From assembly GCF_002153425.1 (NCBI RefSeq), contig NZ_KZ119600.1, positions 4,236,269 through 4,300,268 of the forward strand: a stretch of 64,000 nt of DNA, written 5' to 3'. Positions 46,962-56,500 of this stretch are shown in pieces. The notes under the pieces are model-generated. The model did no database searches. It was given only the letters and a program-made list of their open reading frames with translations, and was not told the origin of the DNA. The first letter of the stretch is position 1. Each line of letters begins with the position of its first letter. A program made the position numbers and the translations under genes. Origin of the DNA: Litchfieldia alkalitelluris (GTDB lineage Bacteria > Bacillota > Bacilli > Bacillales > Salisediminibacteriaceae).

Positions 46962-47138
46962 ATGACTTTCCGTGACGCACTAGACAAGATACTTGGAAAA
47001 AGAAAGTTGTTTCATGTAATCGAATGCTCTGTTTGTGGCTTTAACGAAGTTTATTATATTGATCCTTTCACCAATAAACAACTAGGCAAAGCATGCGAAA
47101 CCTGTAACCACATCCAACGATTTGAGTTTGATGGTTAA
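46962..47138 (+). CDS. Small zinc-ribbon protein, 58 residues
   Basis: An open frame of 59 codons behind AAGGTGG. The product, MTFRDALDKILGKRK to DG, has two CxxC knuckles, CSVCG and CETCN, 30 residues apart, a probable zinc ribbon. Small proteins of this shape occur singly in Bacillus genomes without assigned function. It is not related to the Com-like pair by spacing of the knuckles. Confidence 0.6.
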   Translation: MTFRDALDKILGKRKLFHVIECSVCGFNEVYYIDPFTNKQLGKACETCNHIQRFEFDG

Positions 47139-47307
47139 TCCTACTTTAGTTATTAAACTTTCTTTTATATTAAGTATATATTATATAGAAGGTTTTGGTA
47201 ATAATAGGTGTTGTTTAGCTCCCCTTTTTGTTGTATTCATTAGGACATACACCCTTCAAATAGTCAGTGTCTTTATTACAAGTAACCGGCCAAATGGTTA
47301 GTTGTAT

Positions 47308-47871
47308 TTAAAATCGTTCCCTGTTATTCTTCACAACTATGCAACTCATTTCATCTACCCATGTAACTACCTCTTGTAAATCAATACTGTGATTCCAAAA
47401 TTTGAGGGTTGTTTCTTCTAACTGTCGAAATGTATCTTGGGTGTTCTGTTGTGGAAGCATTATTCCTCCACCTACTGTTAAATCAACAAAAGTATTTGGA
47501 TTTTCTTGAGTTGCCCATTCGTCTAGTCTTTCTTCAAAATGTTCATAGTCATGCCTAATTAGTCTCAAAGAAGACGGGGGATTAGGTAAACCTGGATTTC
47601 TTTCATGTATTAACTTTGCTCTTTCTTTGGATCTTTGTTTATTCCTTGAACCAATTGCTTCTATATCTACCAATCTAACAACAAGCATTGCATGATTAAT
47701 AATTCCAATTGCATAATTGATAACGACGGATGCCGACTTAGTTTGAAAAGAGCTATTTAACTGTTCAGCATTCTCTTTTATCCAGTCATTTCTGTTATTA
47801 ATTTCTTCCTCATAAATTCTCATTACATAATTTAGCTTTTCCTGATTATTAGGGAAAAATTGATAAGACAT
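47308..47871 (-). CDS. Helical protein of unknown function with an R-x4-H motif
   Basis: The 187-residue protein is mostly helical, and 'LIRHDYEHFEERLDEW' gives R106-x4-H111, the sort of motif that forms the RNase site of HEPN proteins. That is a weak, motif-only hint. The ATG follows AAGGAGG. There is no partner antitoxin-like gene beside it. Neighbours are a zinc ribbon and a MITE-like repeat, so it may be a recent arrival. Confidence 0.7.
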   Translation of the reverse strand: MSYQFFPNNQEKLNYVMRIYEEEINNRNDWIKENAEQLNSSFQTKSASVVINYAIGIINHAMLVVRLVDIEAIGSRNKQRSKERAKLIHERNPGLPNPPSSLRLIRHDYEHFEERLDEWATQENPNTFVDLTVGGGIMLPQQNTQDTFRQLEETTLKFWNHSIDLQEVVTWVDEMSCIVVKNNRERF

Positions 47872-47998
47872 ATTTTCCTCCTTGAACTAGTTTTATTTTT
47901 ATATCAACCTTTATTTGAACGCTTGTCAAGCTTATATTTTATTATTTTGTAGGAGGAAATAGTCAACATTACTCCCAGTTAGTATGATTTTTTATCTT

Positions 47999-48128
47999 GT
48001 TAGAACAAACGGAAATCTACGAAAGAGACTGTCTCTTCTTCTACTAGCATTACTTCGACGCGAATCCGTCGAGACAACTCGCAGCTAACTCGATGAAGTA
48101 AAGCGAGTAGATTGTTGTTTGTTCTAAC
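47999..48128. repeat. MITE-like dispersed repeat, copy 2 (12-bp terminal inverted repeats)
   Basis: The 130-base element starts gttagaacaaac and ends gtttgttctaac, perfect 12-base inverted ends, with a second pair aatctac/gtagatt inside. Its middle, tccgtcgagacaactcg, is shared with copies at 42205 and 59755. No target duplication is obvious. Confidence 0.7.
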
Positions 48129-48244
48129 ATAACTACATACCTGATATTCTATTCCCAAAAGAAAATTTATACATTTTTGTTGTATTAATGTTTCCCTTGT
48201 CGAAATATAGCGACTATAATGAAAGAAAAGGAAGGGATGACATA

Positions 48245-50335
48245 ATGGACACAAAGTATAGACTAATGATTGGCACCGCCACTGCCATTCTGATCATATT
48301 CATGGGATTTTTCACCTACAACGTTGTATCCTCCAACGACCTTAGCAAAAAGCTAGAGCTCGCAAACTCTCTTTATAATCTCGAAGAATACGAGCGAAGC
48401 ATAGAAGTATATTCAGAGATTCTTGACATTGATCCCGCCCACGTGGAAGCGAGGCTGGGACTTGCAAGGAGCTATTTTGCGTTGGCTTCATGGAACGATG
48501 TGACCCAAACCCTACAGGAGGGGATTGATCTCCTTCCTGACGAGACTGCCTTCTATATGAACCTAGCAGACTACTATATTTTTCAAAAGGAGATCGTAAA
48601 CGCCGTCGAGACCATAGAATCAGGAATCGCCGAGACAGAGCACCCTGAGCTGATGGAACAACTGGCGAGTATGGAAGAGCGACTTTCTATCACGACTACA
48701 GCTTCTCCCCTCCTCGTTCAAGTTGGTTATGACCGACTCGTGGAGGTCCTCTGGGAAGACGATAATGGCCGAAGTTTTCCAGTGGCGGCTGACTGGGTTT
48801 TACATAATGAAGACATGGGAACGTTGAATCAAGGAGACGACACCTACTTTTTCGCCAAGGAAGTTGGGGTTGCCTCACTAACCGCCTGGATCGGCAGCAT
48901 CTCCCTCGACGTTGACGTGGAGGTCCGAGACCAAGTGTTAATGGAAATCATCATAGACGCCGATCATTCTGTCCAGCAAATCGCCACAGGTGAGACAATC
49001 GAGCTTACCGTCTCCGGCACGGACTATGGCGGCGAGCCGATGGACTTCTCCCCTGCTTGGACGTTGAAAAAAAATTTGGGAGAGCTTGCGAATGAAAGTG
49101 GGATAACAAATTCGTTTGTCGGTTTGGAACTGGGGATCGAGACAATCGTGATTTCCTATGACGACATGGTTGCCGAATTCCATGTCATTATTGGCGGCGA
49201 TGGTCTACACCTTTCATTCAACCTCAGTGGTCAAGGAAATCTCGTGTTTTCCCCATCATTAGACGTCTATGAGGTGGATAGCATCGTTACGGTGGAAGCC
49301 ATTCCCGCAGACGGTTGGGAGTTCTTAGAATGGCGCGGCGACATCACTGGCCCAGATACCGTCATCGCTGGCAACCGTATGGACCTTTTCATGGACACGC
49401 ATAAAAATATAGAAGCTGTCTTTGTAGAGAGCGACGGATACACACTAACCGTCAACACGAACGGACGCGGTAAAGTAGAATCAAACCAAGGCTCCATCAA
49501 TTCCAATGGAACAGTTGGCGGTGGAAGTAACTTTACCCACGGCGAATACGTAACCCTAACAGCTATTCCAAACAATGGTTGGAAATTCGAACGCTGGCAA
49601 GGCAGCGTCCAAAGCACCGCTAAAGAAATCACCATCCATATGGATAGCAATAAAACAATAAGCGCAGTGTTTGTTGAAGATAGTAATACCAACGACAACG
49701 AAAGTAGCACCGACACAGATAATAATAGCCGTAATGATAGTTCTCGTACCAACGACCGAAATGATTCAAGTTCTAATAATGATACTAGTAATACAAACGG
49801 TTCAAGTGATTCTAGTGATTCTAGCAGTTCAGGTTCTGGCGGCTCGCAAAACTCAGATAGGGATACTAACCAGCCAGAACCAAAACCTGCTGAAGAATTT
49901 ACACTTGGTATTAATACAAGTGGAGAAGGTACTATCAGTGGTTCAAAGGCAGGCAAACATGAAGCTAATACACGTATCAACTTAACAGCTACTCCACGTA
50001 ACGGATGGGAATTTGATCGTTGGGAAGGTGACGTATCTAGCACTGACCCGCAAATATCCTTCCGTATAAACAAAGATACTACCGTTAGGGCTGTCTTTAC
50101 GAGGGAGGAAACCTTTACTTTAACTATTACGCCTACTGATGGAGGAACTGTTTCACCTGCGACCAACACCTATAAAAAAGGAACAGAAGTTACTGTAAGA
50201 GCAACTCCAAATAGTGGCTGGCGCTTTGTAAGATGGGAATGGAATGGCGGTAGTTCAACAAACAATCCACACACCGTGACAATGGACAGAAACCGAACAT
50301 TACAACCTATCTTCGAACAAATCGAAGAAGAGTAA
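48245..50335 (+). CDS. Membrane-anchored TPR and divergent InlB-repeat surface protein
   Basis: The 696-residue protein has an N-terminal anchor ('MIGTATAILIIFMGFFTYNVV' shortened: 'TATAILIIFMGFFTYNVV'), about three TPR units (35-160; 'YERSIEVYSEILDIDPAHVEARLGLARSYFA'), a beta-rich middle, then four divergent InlB B-repeats marked by GW-x-F-x-x-W at about 370, 455, 605 and 675. Between repeats two and three is a low-complexity N/S/D-rich linker. Such repeats stretch from the cell surface and bind ligands in other species. The ATG at 48245 is used since residues before it would be cytoplasmic and unsupported. Role unknown. Confidence 0.85.
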   Translation: MDTKYRLMIGTATAILIIFMGFFTYNVVSSNDLSKKLELANSLYNLEEYERSIEVYSEILDIDPAHVEARLGLARSYFALASWNDVTQTLQEGIDLLPDETAFYMNLADYYIFQKEIVNAVETIESGIAETEHPELMEQLASMEERLSITTTASPLLVQVGYDRLVEVLWEDDNGRSFPVAADWVLHNEDMGTLNQGDDTYFFAKEVGVASLTAWIGSISLDVDVEVRDQVLMEIIIDADHSVQQIATGETIELTVSGTDYGGEPMDFSPAWTLKKNLGELANESGITNSFVGLELGIETIVISYDDMVAEFHVIIGGDGLHLSFNLSGQGNLVFSPSLDVYEVDSIVTVEAIPADGWEFLEWRGDITGPDTVIAGNRMDLFMDTHKNIEAVFVESDGYTLTVNTNGRGKVESNQGSINSNGTVGGGSNFTHGEYVTLTAIPNNGWKFERWQGSVQSTAKEITIHMDSNKTISAVFVEDSNTNDNESSTDTDNNSRNDSSRTNDRNDSSSNNDTSNTNGSSDSSDSSSSGSGGSQNSDRDTNQPEPKPAEEFTLGINTSGEGTISGSKAGKHEANTRINLTATPRNGWEFDRWEGDVSSTDPQISFRINKDTTVRAVFTREETFTLTITPTDGGTVSPATNTYKKGTEVTVRATPNSGWRFVRWEWNGGSSTNNPHTVTMDRNRTLQPIFEQIEEE

Positions 50336-50341
50336 ACATGG

Positions 50342-50386
50342 GGACGGTTCTTGCGTTCACATGCGCAAGAACCGTCCATTTTTTTT
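50342..50386 (+). terminator. GGGACGGTTCTTGCG hairpin as terminator (dispersed repeat, copy 1)
   Basis: ggacggttcttgcg pairs with cgcaagaaccgtcc (14 bases, perfect), followed by eight Ts, right after the InlB-repeat gene. The same element recurs at 50735, 51497, 53472 and 60521. Confidence 0.85.
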
Positions 50387-50402
50387 CAAAACCATGAATA
50401 TG

Positions 50403-50774
50403 TTACTTTCTAACTTTTTCAAATCCTAACAGAACTGCTAAGAGGACTGCGATATTAAAGAGTATAACAAAGATGAATAGCACAAGGGCAAAGCTCCAGG
50501 TAGTGTTTACTGTGTCATTTACAGCAAGTGTTGAAACATGAGGATACATTTCCCCCTGGAAGTTCATATCATCACCATTGTTTTCTACAAAGCTATAGTT
50601 TGTATGTATGAACAATCTTCCGTTCTCCGTTATCGTCGGTGATACGATAAAGGAGTCTTGATATGTACTAATAATGATGTGACCTTCTTCATTAGTTAAA
50701 TATGTACTTTGATTACTTGCCCAAGTAAACGTGGGGACGGTTCTTGCGTTTACAAGACCGCAAGAACCGTCCAA
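50403..50774 (-). CDS. Small membrane protein whose frame begins inside a hairpin repeat
   Basis: The 123-residue frame has a C-terminal membrane helix ('FALVLFIFVILFNIAVLLAVLLGFE') and a short beta-rich outer part ('GHIIISTYQDSFIVSPTITENGRLFIHTNYSF'). Its first 18 residues are just the translation of the GGGACGG hairpin at 50735-50772, starting from a TTG without a ribosome site. The true gene has probably lost its 5' end to the repeat, or starts differently. Function unknown. Confidence 0.5.
   Translation of the reverse strand: MDGSCGLVNARTVPTFTWASNQSTYLTNEEGHIIISTYQDSFIVSPTITENGRLFIHTNYSFVENNGDDMNFQGEMYPHVSTLAVNDTVNTTWSFALVLFIFVILFNIAVLLAVLLGFEKVRK
50735..50772. repeat. GGGACGGTTCTTGCG hairpin, copy 2
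   Basis: Two perfect 14-base arms flank ttacaagac-type loop sequence (50749-50758). It lies at the 5' end of the 50403 frame and 40 bases after the lipoprotein stop. Confidence 0.8.
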
Positions 50775-50812
50775 TTTTCGTTCATTTGTTGTTTTTGTAA
50801 ATGTGGATTCAT

Positions 50813-51475
50813 TTACTCCATATATTTCGCAACTAATTCATAGCATCTATCTCTCGTTAGACTCGCTTGTGTAGCTATGTATTCTAGCGTTTCCGTCGAA
50901 CCACCTTCATATTGAAGTGATGCTTCCTCCGCCGCTTCATCTCTGAATTGAATCCAGCTTCGTTGCTCTTCCCTTAATTGGTCCATTTCTTCTGTAGAAA
51001 GATCTTCTTGCAGCAAACCATAAACCTTATTTAGCTCTGCGTCCCATTTTTCAAATCTCTCCGTCTCTTGCTCCTCAAGCTCAGTAATGGTAGACCCCAC
51101 TTCGCCGTTTCTATCCGCTTCTTCCATTTCATTTAGTTTATTTAGATACTCTGCCTTTTTACTATCAGTCAAGTCACTGTCACTCTCATCAGTATGTGAT
51201 TGGCCATCACTTACTTCTACTGCTGTGGCCTCTGACTCGTGATCCCCGTCTAGTTCAGCATTATCTTGAGTTTGAGAGGCTTCATCTGCTTCTGGAGGTC
51301 CCTCCGAATCTAGTAAATTATTATCTTTTGAGTCCTCACTTAGCTCCTGCGTCGAGCCGTTGTCTGTTGGCTCCTCATTTGAGTGAGCACTTAACTCGTT
51401 CATTCCACTGTCGCAAGCAATGGCGACAAATATAGTTAAAAGCATAAGTATCAAGACTATAGTATTTTTTCTCAT
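50813..51475 (-). CDS. LprI/DUF1311-like lipoprotein
   Basis: The 220-residue protein has a lipoprotein signal (MRKNTIVLILMLLTIFVAIAC, cysteine at 21), an acidic low-complexity region to about 120, then the DUF1311 domain: 'WDAELNKVYGLLQEDLSTEEMDQLREEQRSWIQFRDEAAEEASL' ending 'LTRDRCYEL'. In mycobacteria the related LprI inhibits lysozyme. The ATG at 51475 follows AAGGAGG; the longer frame merely reads through a hairpin half-element at 51497. It probably sits on the outer membrane face. Confidence 0.85.
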   Translation of the reverse strand: MRKNTIVLILMLLTIFVAIACDSGMNELSAHSNEEPTDNGSTQELSEDSKDNNLLDSEGPPEADEASQTQDNAELDGDHESEATAVEVSDGQSHTDESDSDLTDSKKAEYLNKLNEMEEADRNGEVGSTITELEEQETERFEKWDAELNKVYGLLQEDLSTEEMDQLREEQRSWIQFRDEAAEEASLQYEGGSTETLEYIATQASLTRDRCYELVAKYME

Positions 51476-51496
51476 GACAAAATCCTCCTTATGTAT

Positions 51497-51521
51497 GAAC
51501 GCAGGGACGGTTCTTGCGTTC
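51497..51521. repeat. GGGACGG element, half copy (copy 3)
   Basis: Only one arm of the element is present, but gaacgca and tgcgttc around it still pair (7 bases). It marks the left shoulder of the satellite region. Confidence 0.6.
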
Positions 51522-51666
51522 ACAAGTTGCTAATTAATAGAATCGTAGTTTTAAGTAATACTAACAATAAAGAGCTAAATTAGTTTTTTTTAGGGAGAGC
51601 TTCAGTGATGGTCGTTACTCTATAGTGAATTGTATCAGATGTTGTCAAATCTTACATTTTTGGAGT

Positions 51667-53420
51667 TTTCTTATTTAGGAAATGCGGATTAGATTTCACG
51701 GGGGCTTCTAATCTTGGCCGCATTCCTTCAAATTGCGGACTAAGTTCCTCCTCTCTCACATTTTCAGTCCGCATTCCTTCAAATTGCGGACTAAGTTCCA
51801 TCTATCTCGCAATCTCAGTCCGCATTCTTTCAAATTGCGGACTATGTTCCTCCTCTCGCACATTTTCAGTCCGCATTCCTTCAAATTGCGGACTAAGTTC
51901 CTCCGCGCTCGCATTTGCAGTCCGCATTCCTTCAAATTGCGGACTAAGTTCCTCCGCGCTCGCATTTGCAGTCCGCATTCCTTCAAATTGCGGACTAAGT
52001 TCCTCCGCGCTCGCATTTGCAGTCCGCATTCCTTCAAATTGCGGACTAAGTTCCTCCGCGCTCGCATTTGCAGTCCGCATTCCTTCAAATTGCGGACTAA
52101 GTTCCTCCGCGCTCGCATTTGCAGTCCGCATTCCTTCAAATTGCGGACTAAGTTCCTCCGCGCTCGCATTTGCAGTCCGCATTCCTTCAAATTGCGGACT
52201 AAGTTCCTCCGCGCTCGCATTTGCAGTCCGCATTCCTTCAAATTGCGGACTAAGTTCCTCCGCGCTCGCATTTGCAGTCCGCATTCCTTCAAATTGCGGA
52301 CTAAGTTCCTCCGCGCTCGCATTTGCAGTCCGCATTCCTTCAAATTGCGGACTAAGTTCCTCCGCGCTCGCATTTGCAGTCCGCATTCCTTCAAATTGCG
52401 GACTAAGTTCCTCCGCGCTCGCATTTGCAGTCCGCATTCCTTCAAATTGCGGACTAAGTTCCTCCGCGCTCGCATTTGCAGTCCGCATTCCTTCAAATTG
52501 CGGACTAAGTTCCTCCGCGCTCGCATTTGCAGTCCGCATTCCTTCAAATTGCGGACTAAGTTCCTCCGCGCTCGCATTTGCAGTCCGCATTCCTTCAAAT
52601 TGCGGACTAAGTTCCTCCGCGCTCGCATTTGCAGTCCGCATTCCTTCAAATTGCGGACTAAGTTCCTCCGCGCTCGCATTTGCAGTCCGCATTCCTTCAA
52701 ATTGCGGACTAAGTTCCTCCGCGCTCGCATTTGCAGTCCGCATTCCTTCAAATTGCGGACTAAGTTCCTCCGCGCTCGCATTTGCAGTCCGCATTCCTTC
52801 AAATTGCGGACTAAGTTCCTCCGCGCTCGCATTTGCAGTCCGCATTCCTTCAAATTGCGGACTAAGTTCCTCCGCGCTCGCATTTGCAGTCCGCATTCCT
52901 TCAAATTGCGGACTAAGTTCCTCCGCGCTCGCATTTGCAGTCCGCATTCCTTCAAATTGCGGACTAAGTTCCTCCGCGCTCGCATTTGCAGTCCGCATTC
53001 CTTCAAATTGCGGACTAAGTTCCTCCGCGCTCGCATTTGCAGTCCGCATTCCTTCAAATTGCGGACTAAGTTCCTCCGCGCTCGCATTTGCAGTCCGCAT
53101 TCCTTCAAATTGCGGACTAAGTTCCTCCGCTCTCGCATTTTCAGTCCGCATTCTTTCAAATTGCGGACTAAGTTCCATCTATCTCGTAATCTCAGTCCGC
53201 ATTCCTCCAAATTGCGGACTAAGTTTCACTTCTCTCGCATTCTCAGTCCGCATTCTCCCAAATTGCGGACTAAGTTCCTCCGCTTTCGCATTTTCAGTCC
53301 GCATTCCTCCAAATTGCGGACTAAGTTCCTCCGCTCTCGCATTTTCAGTCCGCATTCCTTCAAATTGCGGAATAGATTCTCCCTCTCTCGCATTTTCAGT
53401 CCGCATTCTTCCAAAATAGT
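51667..53420. repeat. Tandem satellite of 33 units of exactly 51 bp, each a hairpin
   Basis: Hairpins AGTCCGCA-N11-TGCGGACT recur with ccgc at 51718 + 51k up to 53401; the distance is exactly 33 x 51. About 24 central units (51902-53126) look identical, while edge units differ mainly in the 24-base spacer and loop and keep the arms. A degenerate arm, tgcggatt at 51683, is in phase one unit to the left. The last copy (53401) lacks its right arm. All long frames here (up to 563 codons on both strands) follow from the 51-base, stop-free unit and lack ribosome sites, so I do not call them genes. Confidence 0.95.
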
Positions 53421-53471
53421 CTAATTCAATCACCATAATGTTAGTTGTCTGTATACTTAGAAAAAGAAAAA

Positions 53472-53507
53472 GACGGTTCTTGCGTTTCCGTAAACGCAAG
53501 AACCGTC
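53472..53507 (-). terminator. GGGACGG hairpin as terminator of the giant Ig-like gene (copy 4)
   Basis: gacggttcttgcgttt and aaacgcaagaaccgtc are perfectly complementary (16 bases) around four bases, with TTTTTCTTTTTC following on the minus strand, 13 bases after the giant gene. Confidence 0.85.
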
Positions 53508-53519
53508 CCCATGTTCACA

Positions 53520-56500
53520 CTATTCCTCCAACTCGACCTCTTCTGCTTTCTTGCCGTGCTTTCTTCGTCGAGCATAGACAGTCGTTCCAGCGATCAAACT
53601 AGTTAAGACTAGGGCGATAGAACCACCGAATAACAACGTGTTTTCATAGTACTTCGTGAAAAGCCCCTTTTCAGCAATCTCGAAAGAGAGAGCAAAGGTA
53701 GATTCATTACCAGCCTCGTCAGAAGCCTCCACGATTACCTCGTAGACACCAATCTCAGACAAAGTAGTACGAATAGTCTCGTAACCATCGACATCAAGCA
53801 CATCACCAGAGAATAACTCCCCGTTGATCATGACAGAATTGATCTTATCCATTGGGTCGTCGAGACGCAACTCAAGATTAACCGTTTCAAAATACGTACC
53901 CTGATCCTCGACACCAGAGTAAATGACCTCAGGCGGCGTCAAGTCGATGATGAACTCGACACTTAGCTGCTGAATATTGCCAGCACTGTCCATGACCTCG
54001 AAGAATAGAACATGCTTGCCCTCCTCCTCGATCGGATCACCAATATTGTACGTATTACCATTTAACGTGATAGCGATGATATCGTAAGGACTTAAACTCT
54101 CGATTAAGAACTCAGGAATCAAACTATAGTTGAAATAACGGTCGTTGATCGGCTCAAGGAAGCTGATCGTTGGCGCAGTCTTGTCAATCGTGAAGACGAT
54201 TGTACGACTCGTGACATTATCCGCCAAGTCCGTGACGACAGCCTCTAAGACATAATCCTGCTCGTATTCAAGAACCGTGCCACTTTCAAACGGCTGACCA
54301 TTTAAAGTTACCCGCGTTCTACTCTCATCAATGTTCAAATCATAATAAGTAATCGTCGGCGTGATGCTTTCATTGAAATACCCATCGACAATACCACTGA
54401 TATCCAGTTCAGGCATCGTCGTGTCGAGCGTGAAGAAAATCTCTAGCGTCGTTTCGTTTCCAGCGAAATCGACAGCACGCACCTCGAAATGGTACTCCAT
54501 GTCAGTAGATGCCGTAGGAATTCGCCCAGTGACATCCTGCCCATTTAAACGGACAGAAGTGATAGAATCGTCAGCCTCGTCGAGAACAAAATTTGGCGTG
54601 AAAATACGGTTGATGTATTCCCCGTCAACGATGACACGATCCTCCCCACTGAACATCGGCGTGATGACCGGCGGCGTTTTGTCGATCGTGAACGCGATGC
54701 GCTGCTCGGAACGATTACCAGCTTTATCGATCGCTTCTACAAAAATCTCGTAGTAGCCCTCCGCACTGAAATTGTGGTTGAGGGTCGCAAGGTCTCCGCT
54801 CACAGCGAATCCTCCCGCATTATAGCTTGCGCCGTCCCTTGTAACCGTGATGTTGTTGATATCAAGATTTGTGTCTTGAATCGTTACATTGACAGGACGA
54901 TCCTCATTATAATACTCTTCATTTTCAACTCCAGTAATCGTAATATCTGGATCAATCTTGTCGATAGTAAACACTCTCGACAATGACACAGGACCATTGC
55001 CTGCTTTATCTTCCGCAGTAATGGAAATACGGTATTCTCCGTCCTGCGTGAAGTTATGAGCCAACCTTGATATTAAACCAGTGTTTCTCCATGTACCCAT
55101 GTTGTAAGGCTGATTGTCCTTCGTAACAATAAGCTCCACATCGTTCCACTCGTAGTTTAACTCTTCTACAGAAACACTCACTCTCATGTCCGTAGGATTA
55201 TACGAGTTTTCCTCCACACCATCAATCGAAAGAACGGGCTCGGTGTTATCAATGTAGAAGAACACCGTCTCATGCGTCGTTCTATTACCTGCTTTATCAG
55301 TTGAAGTTAAATCAATATAGTAAATGCCCTCTTGCGTGAAACGTATCTCCGTTTCCGCAGTTGTCGCATTTTTTAGCGTCAAAGGATCTACGCTGTAATT
55401 ACGTTTCGTGCCATTCCACTCACGTTGCACGCGCAATGTCGTCCTATCAAGATCAATCGTCGTATCTTGGACACGGATCGTTGCCGTACGACTCTTATAA
55501 TGTTCATCACTCGTTACATTATTGATCGATAACATAGGATCTGTTTTATCAATAACAAGCGTTGTCGAAGCAGTCGTCCTGTTACCCGCTTTATCCGTCG
55601 CACGAACATCAATCGTATAAAGGTACTCATCAACGAATTCGTGTGACCACGCTCGCTCATTCTCCCTAAACGTCCAAGTTTCCAGAACTCGTTCCGTCAC
55701 AGGGTCCTTACGATTTACCGTCACGCGAAGCTCTTCCATATTGCGCTCATCGACACTCACATTCACTGTGCGAGAAGAACGGTGGTAAGTCTTGTCACCA
55801 CGGCTCGGCAAGGAAATGCTTGGATTCGTCGTATCAATTGTAAAACTACGCGTTCTTTCTGTCTTGTTGCCAGCCCTGTCCCAAGCCTCCACTTTGATCT
55901 CATAATCATCGTCAAGGTTACGACGGGCCGCTTCATTATAAAGCAATTCTAAATTGCCGTCCCATGCCCCATCATGGAGCACCGTTGCAGTACCATTTTT
56001 CGTTTCCGTCACTCTGACACGGTGAACCGCATAGTTATCGTTGACCCGTACCGTCAGATCTCCAGATTGTAAATAGTCCCCGTTACTAATGCTTCCTGGC
56101 AGGTTAATCGTTGGCGGCGTGAAGTCGACAGTAAAGCTAACTGCTTTTTCCTCCGCCTCATTCCCTGCTCGGTCCGTTGTATTCACAACGATTGTATATT
56201 CCCCTTGCACAAACGGCTCCTTGTTTTCAAAAACAAGGACAGTGCCTTCTCCAGATTCACTCGTCAATTCGAAGTGCCCTTCGTCTAACGTTTGATAAGG
56301 CTCCTCGTTCCCGTCTTTATACACAACGATCGTCGTCTGATCAAGGTCAAGGTTTTCGTCCGTAAAGGTAATTGTAGCCGTGCGATCATCTGACTCCTTG
56401 TAGTGAGCGTCTTCCTCAACACCACCGATTTCGATTTCAGGATTCGTCGAGTCGATAGTGAGCGCAATGCTCTCCTCCGCATGGTTTCCAGCTTCGTCCC

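Noticed and set aside
49267..50169. A 300-codon minus-strand frame
   Set aside because: It is the antisense of the InlB-repeat gene, and its composition follows from the repeats.
51718..53420. CRISPR array
   Set aside because: The 24-base spacers are nearly all identical, and no cas genes are in the window.
51733..53424. Long open frames of 563, 484 and 458 codons over the satellite
   Set aside because: A 51-base unit without stops keeps frames open on both strands; none has a ribosome site, and the edge units conserve the hairpin arms rather than any one peptide.
53520..53620. A sortase signal at the end of the giant protein
   Set aside because: There is a membrane helix and basic tail but no LPxTG-type motif before it.
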